Shown here: in pieces, positions 1 to 9,365 of the stretch
Layout of the letters: each line of letters opens with the position of its first letter
Position numbering within the stretch: position 1 is the first letter of the stretch
Assembly (NCBI RefSeq): GCF_947501665.1
Contig: NZ_CANMWS010000017.1
Span: 62,001 to 126,000, forward strand
DNA length: 64,000 nucleotides
Source of the DNA: an uncultured Shewanella sp.
GTDB lineage: Bacteria; Pseudomonadota; Gammaproteobacteria; Enterobacterales; Shewanellaceae
Direction: 5' to 3'
The notes under the pieces: generated by a model
The model's database searches: none
Told to the model about the DNA's origin: nothing
What the model saw: only the letters and a program-made list of their open reading frames with translations
Made by a program: the position numbers and the translations under genes

Positions 1-1
1 A

Positions 2-1513
2 CGTCCCGAAGTTAAAATTAACTTTCGTCATTCCCGCTACTATCTTTTTCAGAGTCAAAATGAAATAGCAAACAATGAAGTTCTATTTCACCAGCAAGCC
101 AAACCCCATATTCCGCAAAATATAAAAGATACGCTACCGTATTTTATTGGTGCGGCTGACGATGGGCGTTTAGCAGATATTAAGAAGCTGCGTTCTTTAA
201 AACGTGAGCGAAGCCAGCTTGCTAAGCAGCTGGGTGAAATAGAGTCGTTGAAAGGCGATGGTCTACAAAAAGGATATGCATTATTAGCCGAGGGTGCTGA
301 ACTCGGGTTATATAACTCAAATGATTTAATTTCGAGTGATAAAGTTCTGGTTGCAGAGCTTACCAAGATAGCGAGATGGAAGCCGGAAGATATCGATTAC
401 GAGGATAGTACAGATCCATTGGTAAACTTAGAACGCGAATATCAGGAGCTGTTGCAAAAAAAGAATACTTTGAAATTTCGTTTAAGGGAGGCACAAGAAT
501 ATGGCGCGTCTGAATCCGGATTCGAAAAAGCGGTAAATGCTCAGTTCTACAGACTAAATACAATTGGTCTATTTAAAAAATTCGGACGAACACATGAAAA
601 CTGTCCTGTATGTGAAAGCCAGAACGTCGGTGAATCTAAGTTTGAGGCAGTTATCAAAAAAGCTCTTTCTGATCTCGATAGTAAGTTGGATGGCATTAAT
701 CGAAGTAGACCAAGAATTACGGGCTACTTGACTCAATTAAGGGAAGAGCAGAGCCAAACTTTGAAGCATATTCGAAAAATTAAGTCAGCAATCAACAAAA
801 TAAGAGAGGAAGATGACGAACTAACTCGACAAGTTGACTTGGATATCTTACGTGCTCGCTTGGCAGGAAAAGCGTCATTATATGTAGAGAGTATTGATTG
901 GAATCAAGACGTAAGCAGTTTGCATAATCAAATAAATATCTTGGATGAAAAAATTACTATTTTGTCAGAAAGGCTTGATCCCGAAGCTCTGAAGGAAAAA
1001 TTAAACTCTCAGCTAAGTTACATTGCAGAGGATATGACAAATTGGGCACGAGAATTGAAGTTGGAGCACAGTGAAAATAGGATTAGATTGGATGCCAGCA
1101 AGCTTACAGTCGTCGCTGATACGCCACATGGGGTGATCCCGCTAAGTTATATGGGAAGTGGTGAAAATTGGGTTGGATATCATTTGGTTGCCTATTTTGC
1201 TCTTATAAAGTGGTTTATCGGACAATCTAGACCCGTCGGCAGGTTTTTGTTCATTGACCAGCCAACGCAGGTTTATTTCCCCGCAGAAAAATCTGATTCT
1301 GGAGATCTTTCGGAAATTGAAGAGGATGAGGATAGAGAAGCTGTAAGGAATATGTTCCGGTGGATGTTTGATAAGGTTCAAGCTTTAAGTCCTGATCTCC
1401 AAGTAATAATTACTGATCATGCAGATATCGATGAAGAGTGGTTTCAAGTGGCAGTTAGAGACCAAAAGTGGAGAGGTGATTTTGCCCTTATCCCTAAAAA
1501 TTGGTATGAATAA
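2..1513 (+). CDS. DUF3732-type SMC-like ATPase, 5' end outside window
   Basis: The reading frame is open from base 2, so this is the C-terminal ~503 residues of a larger protein. Long charged helical stretches flank a CPVC motif near base 600, resembling a Rad50-style zinc hook. Near the C terminus comes a Walker B-like segment [13 protein letters not shown] followed by an acidic loop and IITDHADI. The IDQP-QVYFP signature is what I recall for DUF3732 proteins, which occur as the ATPase of ABC-type multi-component defence systems. Walker A would lie upstream and is not visible. The family call is from memory of the motif; a defence role is inference, and partner genes would be left of the window. 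Confidence 0.7.
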   Translation, partial: RPEVKINFRHSRYYLFQSQNEIANNEVLFHQQAKPHIPQNIKDTLPYFIGAADDGRLADIKKLRSLKRERSQLAKQLGEIESLKGDGLQKGYALLAEGAELGLYNSNDLISSDKVLVAELTKIARWKPEDIDYEDSTDPLVNLEREYQELLQKKNTLKFRLREAQEYGASESGFEKAVNAQFYRLNTIGLFKKFGRTHENCPVCESQNVGESKFEAVIKKALSDLDSKLDGINRSRPRITGYLTQLREEQSQTLKHIRKIKSAINKIREEDDELTRQVDLDILRARLAGKASLYVESIDWNQDVSSLHNQINILDEKITILSERLDPEALKEKLNSQLSYIAEDMTNWARELKLEHSENRIRLDASKLTVVADTPHGVIPLSYMGSGENWVGYHLVAYFALIKWFIGQSRPVGRFLFIDQPTQVYFPAEKSDSGDLSEIEEDEDREAVRNMFRWMFDKVQALSPDLQVIITDHADIDEEWFQVAVRDQKWRGDFALIPKNWYE

Positions 1514-1550
1514 GATCTAGATTTGCAATTAGGAAATAGTCGAAGATAAT

Positions 1551-1574
1551 CCAAGCCAGCCATTGATAATCAAT
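1551..1574 (-). repeat. Imperfect inverted copy of the 24-bp repeat that brackets the cassette array
   Basis: On the minus strand this stretch reads attgattatcaatggctggc, close to the attgattaataatggctggc around the repeat copy at 2488. Matching is imperfect and breaks down after the GGCTGGCTT core. It may be a decayed third copy or chance similarity. Confidence 0.25.
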
Positions 1575-1743
1575 ATGATAACTAGCTTAAGAAAGGTTCT
1601 TAATGATTAGAAGAGTAAAGTCATAACTTGAGACTAACTTAGCAAAGGATATGATGAAAAATTGGGCTGAAATGGGCAACCAACCGAGACACCCAGAATT
1701 AAAAAAACAACAACCTAGATACCCATGATTATTGGGGGAGTAA

Positions 1744-2091
1744 ATGTTAGTGCTTTATCTTGTATCGCTCATTCTCTGCTTTTTAGTGACGGCAGGTTGC
1801 TTTTATTTTTATTTGAGAAAATTAGGTGTAACCCAAGCGTTAAGTCAAAGAAGCTGTTTTTTAAGTTTTCTTGTGGTTGGAGTGACGGCCTTAGGTGCTG
1901 TGGCTGCGGCGCATGTAAATGGGCTCGTTGCTATCATGGCGATAGGTGTTATCTACTTTATGATTAGGCATTTTCTAGAAATAACGAAAACCCAAGTGTT
2001 TGCTTTGATTGTCGGTCTTTATATCGTCAATGTGGTGGTTGTTAGTGTTACCTTGATGGTGTGTTTACCGAGTTATCAGGCATCCACCTGA
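1744..2091 (+). CDS. Small four-helix membrane protein, unknown
   Basis: This 115-residue protein is mostly hydrophobic, with about four predicted membrane helices (residues ~2-24, ~38-58, ~62-78 and ~85-108) and no recognised domain. A GGGGGAG stretch lies just upstream of the ATG. An overlapping frame starting at 1725 is a shadow. It stands alone between the ATPase gene and a tandem repeat, and its function is unknown. Confidence 0.55.
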   Translation: MLVLYLVSLILCFLVTAGCFYFYLRKLGVTQALSQRSCFLSFLVVGVTALGAVAAAHVNGLVAIMAIGVIYFMIRHFLEITKTQVFALIVGLYIVNVVVVSVTLMVCLPSYQAST

Positions 2092-2109
2092 TACCTAGTG
2101 GTTAGATCT

Positions 2110-2189
2110 AGTAACTTAGTAACTTAGTAACTCAGTAACTTAGTAACTTAGTAACTCAGTAACTTAGTAACTTAGTAACTTAGTAACTA
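2110..2189. repeat. Ten tandem copies of an 8-bp unit (AGTAACTT)
   Basis: Ten uninterrupted octamers are present. Seven are AGTAACTT, copies 3 and 6 are AGTAACTC and the last is AGTAACTA. The T,T,C,T,T,C order gives a hint of a 24-bp higher-order unit. It lies just downstream of the small membrane protein gene. An 8-bp unit does not preserve a reading frame, and nothing suggests it is translated. Confidence 0.97.
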
Positions 2190-2487
2190 GGCACCCAAGA
2201 TTATTTGGCTGATTAACGACCATAAACTCGGCTTTGAATAGTAGGTAAGTCATAGCTGGGGGCATTGCTTGATGAGGCGACATTGCTGGCTTGTATGGTT
2301 TATGTTGATTATTCCTTATTAACGAATAGGCCTATACGCGTAAAAATGGCGAGTATGCCCGAGCAATCGGAGTATACAAGTTTCTCGTTAAGATTATTAG
2401 TAGATCATATGTTGAGAATGGTTCAGATCTAGATTTGATAGGTACTGAGTGTTGATATCTTTCAGAATTCTCAGTATGTTATTGATT
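2190..2487. other. Intergenic stretch, no gene seen
   Basis: There is no convincing ORF. The 13-mer AGATCTAGATTTG near 2426 is shared with the stretch just after the ATPase stop codon (about 1514). No terminator or promoter stands out. Confidence 0.5.
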
Positions 2488-2511
2488 AATAATGGCTGGC
2501 TTTAAATTTTT
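2488..2511. repeat. 24-bp perfect direct repeat, left copy
   Basis: The sequence begins AATAATGGCTGGCTTTAAAT and ends in a T run. It is identical over 24 bp to 4184-4207. The two copies bracket the segment containing the attC sites and the metallo-beta-lactamase gene. Confidence 0.9.
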
Positions 2512-2682
2512 ATGCATACACATAATTGCTATGGTGGATTAATTGTTGGGCATCACCATAATCCAATAGGCGGTTTTATGGCCATTGAACATATCCCACG
2601 CTACTTAGGTGATCGTAAAGATGCATTGGCTTTTGAGAATGAATGTGTTCAGGCTAAGGCTGAGGAAGAAAGTGAAATCAGC

Positions 2683-2688
<6 letters not shown>
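2512..2688 (+). CDS. Short cassette ORF, unknown
   Basis: This is a 58-codon frame starting right after the 24-bp repeat and ending inside the first attC site (stop at 2686-2688), the normal position for a cassette gene end. The product has a Gly/His-rich N-terminal part (GGLIVGHHHNPIGG) and an acidic tail. An internal ATG at 2578 is an alternative start. No ribosome binding site is obvious and I do not recognise a family. It could be the 3' remnant of a longer cassette gene cut at the repeat. Confidence 0.35.
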
Positions 2689-3532
<844 letters not shown>

Positions 3533-3563
3533 GTATATGCAACATGGAGTGCATCATTCAAAA

Positions 3564-4052
3564 ATGAATATATTAAAATGCTTTTCCAGATTGGATGAGC
3601 TTTACGAAATCCTTGATGTAAAGTTAACTGAAATAGAGTGTGCAATCGATAAGTCAGAAGATCCCGACTCAGATGGTTTATTTGACCAATCTGAATATTA
3701 TGTTGGTATTGGCTTAGCCGCTGCGCAACAATATCTGGCTGAAGCGGCCACTTTCTCAGGTATAGATAAAGATAAAGCGTATAAATTAGGTCCTCGCCAT
3801 AAATCTGGTCTTGCTTATATTAAGGCAATAGATTCAGCTGCTAATTATTGGAAGCATGAAGCAGAGTGGTGGACAGACCTAGATACATTAAATAACTCCA
3901 ACCCCAAAATAAGAACTCATGTTGTAACTGTCGCAGAAACTAGCCATTATCAACTTTCTAATTTTTTATATGCGTTGTCTAACGATAAAGAAATCAAACT
4001 AAAATGCTTACTTCCCATAATTGATGAATGGTTAGGTGCACTGAATAGTTAA
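3564..4052 (+). CDS. Unknown cassette-encoded protein
   Basis: This is a 162-residue soluble protein from ATG 3564. The frame is open back to a GTG at 3531, but that codon lies inside attC 2, so the internal ATG is preferred. The composition is acidic and mostly helical, with an aromatic patch (NYWKHEAEWW) in the middle, no signal peptide and no recognised domain. Its position directly after attC 2 marks it as the gene of the next cassette. Its function is unknown. Confidence 0.6.
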   Translation: MNILKCFSRLDELYEILDVKLTEIECAIDKSEDPDSDGLFDQSEYYVGIGLAAAQQYLAEAATFSGIDKDKAYKLGPRHKSGLAYIKAIDSAANYWKHEAEWWTDLDTLNNSNPKIRTHVVTVAETSHYQLSNFLYALSNDKEIKLKCLLPIIDEWLGALNS

Positions 4053-4057
4053 AAAAC

Positions 4058-4134
4058 ACATAACAAGAGACTATGGCGTCAATCGTTAATGTTAAGTTTT
4101 TGGTTCTTGCCACAAAATGCCATCTCTTAACATT
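4058..4134 (+). other. Possible degenerate attC site 3
   Basis: It begins ACATAACAAGAGACTATGGC and contains a matching GCCATCTCTTAAC arm about 55 bases later. A competing inverted repeat (AATGTTAAG at 4088 with CTTAACATT at 4126) is also present. The expected GTTRRRY core is replaced by CTTAACA, so this would be a decayed or divergent attC closing the second cassette. Confidence 0.4.
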
Positions 4135-4183
4135 GAATTTAAGATAACAACTATCTTCCTTATGCAGACCGTATTTTTAGATA

Positions 4184-4207
4184 AATAATGGCTGGCTTTA
4201 AATTTTT
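4184..4207. repeat. 24-bp perfect direct repeat, right copy
   Basis: Identical to 2488-2511. It lies ~50 bp past the doubtful third attC and upstream of a convergent lipoprotein gene. Confidence 0.9.
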
Positions 4208-4279
4208 TTGGGTAAGAGTGTCATGACTTTGACGAGTCCAGTATGTGTGTTATTAGGTTGGTGCTGAACGGTATAAGAT

Positions 4280-4684
4280 TTATTGGGTTGTGATTTCATT
4301 CACGTCATATTTAGCAATACAGCCGTGATTAGGGGAGAGGTGGGCGGTAAAAACGTATTGTTTGTTTGCCTCTAATACCATCTGGTGTTCAATGTCATTG
4401 CTATAGCTTCTGCCTGAGTAGAAAATAAGACAACTCACAATCAATTGATGAGGGCCAGGATCGAGGTGTAGTATGTGTGTTGATGTAAAAAAGTCACTGA
4501 CTTTTTTGCCATTAACGTATTCTATTTTCGTCGATGCCGAAGTAGAAAGCGGAACGAGAAACTGAAATGATGAGTCTTCAAATGCGACTATGGTGGCTTT
4601 ATTGTTAGGAGTGTTAACTTGGCTTAAATCCGTTGCACAGGCTGCCAAGATGAATAGCGACACAGATACGATAATATTTCTCAT
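4280..4684 (-). CDS. Small outer-membrane-type lipoprotein, unknown
   Basis: The 134-residue protein has a lipoprotein signal (lipobox LAAC at residues 13-16). The mature part looks like a beta-rich periplasmic domain with two further cysteines (VSCL, HGCI). DPGPHQLIVSC resembles PEGA-like or carboxypeptidase-regulatory-like repeats seen in proteins with similar LxPGxHxL motifs. It is transcribed leftward away from the IS remnant. Its function is unknown. Confidence 0.6.
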   Translation of the reverse strand: MRNIIVSVSLFILAACATDLSQVNTPNNKATIVAFEDSSFQFLVPLSTSASTKIEYVNGKKVSDFFTSTHILHLDPGPHQLIVSCLIFYSGRSYSNDIEHQMVLEANKQYVFTAHLSPNHGCIAKYDVNEITTQ

Positions 4685-4943
4685 ACTTGTTCCTTAAGTC
4701 TGTTTATTGAGGGAGGGGACTAAAAAGCCTTTGTTGCATTATAGTGCTCATTGAGCATTTAGGTTGCTATAAGTGCAAATGTATCGAGATGAAAAACATT
4801 GAAAGTGATGTTGAATAGAAAAAAATAACAATAAATAACAAAGACATTCATAATTATTTCGAATGAATAAGTATAAACTAGGGGTCGTTGACAATTGGCC
4901 ATGATTATCTGATTAAGATACCATTTTTCTCTTTGAAGTTCAT

Positions 4944-5078
4944 ATGTCCCGTAAAATAATTAGCGATAAACAGTGGAAACGAATTCATTTGCTTATTGAC
5001 AGTGTTGATATTAAATTGACTTTTATATCAAGGGGTAATCATCAGGATAAGGTTTTTAGTTGTTGTCAAAAAAATTAA
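4944..5078 (+). pseudogene. N-terminal stub of an IS5-family transposase
   Basis: The 44-residue frame begins MSRKIISDKQWKRIHLLI, matching the start of IS5-type transposases with a DUF4096 domain (S-D-x-Q-W-x-x-I-x-x-L). After about 20 residues the similarity is lost and a stop follows, so only the beginning of the gene survives. No terminal inverted repeat was identified. Confidence 0.55.
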
Positions 5079-5125
5079 TTATGGGTGTCTTAATTATCTT
5101 TTAATTGATTTTTTGAGGGCTCGTT

Positions 5126-5662
5126 TTGTATCAAGATAATTTTATAGTATTCACTGGGGGGCCAGGCTCTGGAAAAACGACAGTGATTAATGCGCTGAAA
5201 GCACAAAATTTCTCTTGTTCTGAAGAAGCTGGCCGTAAAGTTATTCAAACTCAAGTTGAACAAGAAGGTGATGCGCTGCCTTGGGCAAATAAAGAAGCTT
5301 TTCGTGATTTAATGTTTAAATTTGAAATAGCCTCATATCTGCAGCACCAAAGTCAAAATGGGCTTGTTTTTTTCGATCGAAGCATCATCGATATTCTGGG
5401 TTATTCAAACCTTGAACAAATCCAACTATCTGATGAGTTAATATCAGCGATCTCTGATTATAAATATCATTCTAAAGTCTTCATTTTTCCACCTTGGAAA
5501 GAGATATTTACCCATGATAGTGAACGTAAACAAGATTTTGCCATTGCGATAGAGACTTATAAAAAAATGGTGTCAGCATATGAGTGCGCAGCTTATGAAC
5601 TGATTGAGGTTCCATTTGGCTCAGTCAGTGAAAGAGTCGATTTTATCTTAGCCAATTTATAG
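5126..5662 (+). CDS. Small P-loop NTPase, AAA_28-like
   Basis: This 178-residue cytoplasmic protein has Walker A GGPGSGKTT at residues 10-18 and a kinase-like FFDRSIIDILGY segment near residue 85. The layout matches AAA_28-type ATPases, a family of NTPases and probable nucleotide or nucleoside kinases of unknown substrate. The start is TTG at 5126, with GAGG about 8 bases upstream; no upstream ATG exists in frame. It is a single gene with no operon partners. Its substrate cannot be assigned. Confidence 0.75.
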   Translation: MYQDNFIVFTGGPGSGKTTVINALKAQNFSCSEEAGRKVIQTQVEQEGDALPWANKEAFRDLMFKFEIASYLQHQSQNGLVFFDRSIIDILGYSNLEQIQLSDELISAISDYKYHSKVFIFPPWKEIFTHDSERKQDFAIAIETYKKMVSAYECAAYELIEVPFGSVSERVDFILANL

Positions 5663-6202
5663 TGCAGCTGACACATGCAGTGGATCCTTTTTTGGTTGTG
5701 AGTATCCATTGCGTTATCGGTTGTAGTGTCGTTTTTGGTGTCTTTAGTCGCGTTTTTTCTGCGCGTGCAATGAGTATATGAGGGGGGCTCGTATGGAAGC
5801 GGCGGTAGAATAATACGCCATAATAAACAGTGGGAACTGATTAATGCATAAAAGCCTATTTTATCAACTTTATGCAACCCATTTTCCTTTCAAAAAATTT
5901 CACTTCACACACTCCTATCTAAAGAAGCACTGATCATAATGGTATACGCGAGTGATAAGTGCTTATTAATGGCAGGGCAATGCTATACCCAGTAGCTTTG
6001 GCCCAATATTATGAATTATCTGAACAATTAGGATGAAAAATAATCAAGGGAGTTTTTTCCAGCTAAAATACCTTTATCTTTACATAATGTAACAAAATGA
6101 AGGGGGTAGTACTTAAGTTGTTGAAAAAAAGATGTTGAAGCGAGGGTAATGAAAGTAATTAGTGGTGAAGTTGTAAATTTAAGGATTAATCTGATTTACA
6201 AT
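5663..6202. other. 540-bp intergenic stretch, no gene seen
   Basis: No supported ORF on either strand; the 94-codon minus frame at 5593-5877 overlaps the NTPase gene and has low-complexity Thr/Asn composition. The right end is the promoter region of the Fur-regulated operon. Confidence 0.5.
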
Positions 6203-6221
6203 GATTCTGATAATCATTATC
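6203..6221 (+). promoter_or_regulatory. Fur box upstream of the TonB receptor operon
   Basis: GATTCTGATAATCATTATC matches the 19-bp Fur consensus GATAATGATAATCATTATC at 17 of 19 positions. It lies ~43-61 bases before the receptor start, where bound Fe-Fur would block transcription. Confidence 0.9.
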
Positions 6222-6263
6222 ATTCGCGCCTAAATTGAATGACCATGAAGTATCAATTAACCC

Positions 6264-8975
6264 ATGTTGTTAACACCTCGCTTTAAAATGAAGACACTGG
6301 CTTTATCTCTGTCACTGGTTTACGCTACCGCTACGCCTGTTTATGCCTTACAAGATCAGCTTATTAACGTTAAATCTACCTCAGTCGGTTCGGCATTATC
6401 ACAACTTGCTAAACGCAGCAATGTTGAAATCTATGCCACAAAAAGTGCCCTGCAAACAGCCCATTTATCTGATGAGTTGATCTTGAATACCGAGTCACTG
6501 GCTAACGCATTGACGGCAGTATTGGCTAATACCGATTTAGAAGCATACTGGTTAAATGACGAGCAAGTGGTCATTAAACATAAAAGCGATACACGTGCTG
6601 TTGATCAGTTGATGACATCAGAAAATAATCTATTGAACGATGGGCAAGATCTTAACAATATCGAACGGATCAGCGTATACGGTCGGCATAATCGGTTAGT
6701 GTTAGAATCGGGCACTGCAACTAAATCAAATATGTCATTACTGGAGACCCCAGCCGCTATCGTGGTTGTTGACAGTGAGTTGCTTAGCGAGCAGGGAATA
6801 ACGACCTTGCAAGAGAGTATTCGTAACGTGAGTGGATTGACCCAAGCGGGTAATAACTATGGTATCGGTGATAATCTGATCATTCGTGGCTTGGGGGCTA
6901 ATTATACTTTAGATGGCATGTATGGCGGCGCCAGTTTAGGCAACTCCTATAATCCTACTCGCTCATTAACCAACATTGAAAGTCTTGAAGTACTCAAAGG
7001 CCCTGCAACCGGTCTATATGGCATGGGCGCTGCCGGCGGCATAATTAACATGATCGAGAAAAAACCGCTTGATGAACCCAGATACCAAATTCAAACCAGT
7101 ATCGGTCAGTGGGACAGCCACTCTTTAATGTTCGATGCTACGGCGCCTATTACAGATCAAACCGCTTATCGCTTAGTGGGCAACTATGAATCCAGTGATG
7201 GTTATCGAGGGCTAAGCTCTGAGCGCAGTGAAGTCTATGCCACACTCAGCCATCAGTTAAATGATAATAATAATTTTATCTTCTCAGCAGCTTATATTGA
7301 TGATGAAGTGCAAGTGGACTCCATTGGCCACCCTGTGCGGATCTTGAATTATGACAGTATCGATGCAAACCCAGGGGAGATCAGCTGGGAAGATTTACCC
7401 AATGATACCAATGCAGATGGCGACGAACTTTACGGGATCAGCTTAACCGATGAGCAACGACAGCAGTTGGCCGACTCTCTGGTATCAACCGATGGCTTAG
7501 AACCTTACGATCTAGGAGAGCAGGCGTTGATATCACCTTTGTCGAGGCCTAATGAAGGGCAGGAAGCTCGTTTTAAGTTGCAACATGAAATGGATATCGA
7601 TACTAACATATTCCTGCATCAGCAATTTGCCTATCGTGAATATTCTTCAGACTTTATTCGTCAAACGGGCGCTTATAACTACGTTTATTGGGATCGCAAC
7701 GGTGAGATCAATGCCGATCCGAGAGCACCACTGGTAATAGACGGCGTACTTTACCCTTATGCTGCTCGTCGTCAGGAATCCAGGCGGACTAAAGTTGATG
7801 AAAAAACCTGGCAATATTTCGCGGATCTCACCGTTAGTTGGTCACTCCCCATTATTGACGGCGAGCATCTATTCAGTGCCAATTATGAAAATCGCGATAT
7901 GGCCTTAAAGTCTTGGTCTGCCTATGATGCTGACGGCACTAAAGAGGGTGCTAATGCTATCCCTTACATTTTAGATATTCGTAACCCTAATTGGGGAACA
8001 GGTACCTTTGAAGATTATGATCCTGTATTGAAAAGTAACTACGACAAATCTGTTTCTGCTTGGGGAATGAGTTTTCAAGAGGTGCTTTATTTCGGTGATA
8101 GCTTAACTGGACGTTTTGGTATTGCCTATAGCGGTATTAAGCAAAGTTACCAGCATAAAGGGACAGATAATAGCCCTGAAATAAGCGAAGAAGCCGACAC
8201 AGATGATGCAGGTGCAACCTATAATCTGGGGCTAAACTATCGCATCAACGAACAGCTGGCGTCTTTTGTCAATTACTCTAAGGGGCGAATGGCTTATAGT
8301 ATCTTGGATCCGGTTTCTGGTACAACGAGTGACCGCCCTGATTCAGAGTCGCTCTCTTTTGATATCGGCGTCAGGTTTACCGCCTTTGATGAAGACTTAC
8401 TGGGCTCTTTAGTGTGGTTTACTACCAAGCGCACCAACCTGCGTTATGTTAATCCTGAGTATAACGATAACCCAGATGATGTTGAATTTAACATCAGTGT
8501 GCCGCAATACTATTACGATAATAACGATACCACCAAAGGCGTTGAGTTTGACTTGAACTTGGCACTGAATGACGTCTGGTCAATGAACGTGAATGCCACT
8601 TATCAAGATGCCTATAGTATATATGCTGGTGAACGTTCAGAGCAGAATAAAGGGATACCACAGAAATTTGCCAGTTTATGGAGCAACTACCAGTATCAAT
8701 TTACCGCTTTACCTTCGCCTATCACATTTGGCTTAGGCGTCACCTATGAAGATGAGCGTAGCATCAATTCGACCGCATTTGGATTGCCAAATTCAGTGGT
8801 TGATGCTTATGTATTGTGGGATGCGAATATCAGTTATCAGCTAGAAGAGTGGGATATTCAGCTGAATTTGCGTAACTTAACCGATACTAATTATTACAGT
8901 AAGCCGTTATTTTTAGGGGGATTGCCAGGTGAGTCTCGTAATGCCAAACTCAAGGTTCGCTATACGTTTGACTAG
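6264..8975 (+). CDS. TonB-dependent siderophore receptor with STN domain
   Basis: This is an outer-membrane receptor of up to 903 residues. After a signal sequence (cleavage near VYA) comes an STN signalling domain (~residues 30-110). A linker, the plug (LLETPAAIVVVDSELL..., ~155-265) and a 22-strand-type barrel follow, ending at RYTFD. The barrel contains the usual ...NLRNLTDTNYY... C-terminal segment. The STN domain suggests FecA-like signalling, but no sigma/anti-sigma pair is adjacent. ATG 6288 (MKTLALSLSL) gives a more typical signal peptide than ATG 6264; neither has a clear ribosome binding site. The ligand is unknown, most likely a ferric siderophore. It is the first gene of a Fur-preceded operon with DUF3649, PepSY and DUF3325 genes. 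Confidence 0.93.
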   Translation: MLLTPRFKMKTLALSLSLVYATATPVYALQDQLINVKSTSVGSALSQLAKRSNVEIYATKSALQTAHLSDELILNTESLANALTAVLANTDLEAYWLNDEQVVIKHKSDTRAVDQLMTSENNLLNDGQDLNNIERISVYGRHNRLVLESGTATKSNMSLLETPAAIVVVDSELLSEQGITTLQESIRNVSGLTQAGNNYGIGDNLIIRGLGANYTLDGMYGGASLGNSYNPTRSLTNIESLEVLKGPATGLYGMGAAGGIINMIEKKPLDEPRYQIQTSIGQWDSHSLMFDATAPITDQTAYRLVGNYESSDGYRGLSSERSEVYATLSHQLNDNNNFIFSAAYIDDEVQVDSIGHPVRILNYDSIDANPGEISWEDLPNDTNADGDELYGISLTDEQRQQLADSLVSTDGLEPYDLGEQALISPLSRPNEGQEARFKLQHEMDIDTNIFLHQQFAYREYSSDFIRQTGAYNYVYWDRNGEINADPRAPLVIDGVLYPYAARRQESRRTKVDEKTWQYFADLTVSWSLPIIDGEHLFSANYENRDMALKSWSAYDADGTKEGANAIPYILDIRNPNWGTGTFEDYDPVLKSNYDKSVSAWGMSFQEVLYFGDSLTGRFGIAYSGIKQSYQHKGTDNSPEISEEADTDDAGATYNLGLNYRINEQLASFVNYSKGRMAYSILDPVSGTTSDRPDSESLSFDIGVRFTAFDEDLLGSLVWFTTKRTNLRYVNPEYNDNPDDVEFNISVPQYYYDNNDTTKGVEFDLNLALNDVWSMNVNATYQDAYSIYAGERSEQNKGIPQKFASLWSNYQYQFTALPSPITFGLGVTYEDERSINSTAFGLPNSVVDAYVLWDANISYQLEEWDIQLNLRNLTDTNYYSKPLFLGGLPGESRNAKLKVRYTFD

Positions 8976-9020
8976 TCTTTTTTGAACACTGTTGTTCGAA
9001 TAGATTGACTATGACTACCC

Positions 9021-9049
9021 AGCCAAAAACAAGTGATTTGTTTTTGGCT
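9021..9049 (+). terminator. Strong hairpin between receptor and DUF3649 genes
   Basis: A perfect 12-bp stem (AGCCAAAAACAA / TTGTTTTTGGCT) encloses a 5-base loop. No T run follows, so it is more likely an attenuator or mRNA-processing and stability element than a full terminator. It could lower expression of the inner-membrane genes relative to the receptor. Confidence 0.6.
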
Positions 9050-9080
9050 GTCGTCGTTAATTCACTTGCCCAGAGAGCCT

Positions 9081-9365
9081 ATGAAAACGTCTTTAACGAT
9101 TAGTATTCGTTGTTTGGCCGCCGTCGTTGGTGGTTATTTTGTTGCCAGTTTATCGAGTTTAGCTTTAGTCCCAGTACAACTGGCTTTATTTAAGCTCACT
9201 GTGGAAGATGCAATATTGATTGCCACTATGCTCAGTTATGTGGTTTTTTTTGTGGTGTTCATTGACTGCTTTTGCCAAGGGTCGGCACTTAAGGCTTGGC
9301 GTAATATTTTGGTTTATAACGGTATTTTAGCCTCTATTTGTTGGTACAGTGGGGGAGTATTATGA
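9081..9365 (+). CDS. DUF3649 family iron-uptake-associated membrane protein
   Basis: This is a 94-residue protein from ATG 9081 (GAGAG 6 bases upstream) with three hydrophobic segments. The SIRCLAAVVGGYFVASL start and the KAWRNILVYNGIL end fit the DUF3649 family, which sits between TonB receptors and PepSY proteins in iron-uptake operons. The stop overlaps the next start (ATGA), so translation is coupled. Its exact role is unknown. Confidence 0.8.
   Translation: MKTSLTISIRCLAAVVGGYFVASLSSLALVPVQLALFKLTVEDAILIATMLSYVVFFVVFIDCFCQGSALKAWRNILVYNGILASICWYSGGVL

Noticed and set aside
5593..5877. 94-codon minus-strand ORF
   Set aside because: Overlaps the NTPase gene end and has Thr/Asn/Lys-rich low-complexity composition, so it is a shadow frame.
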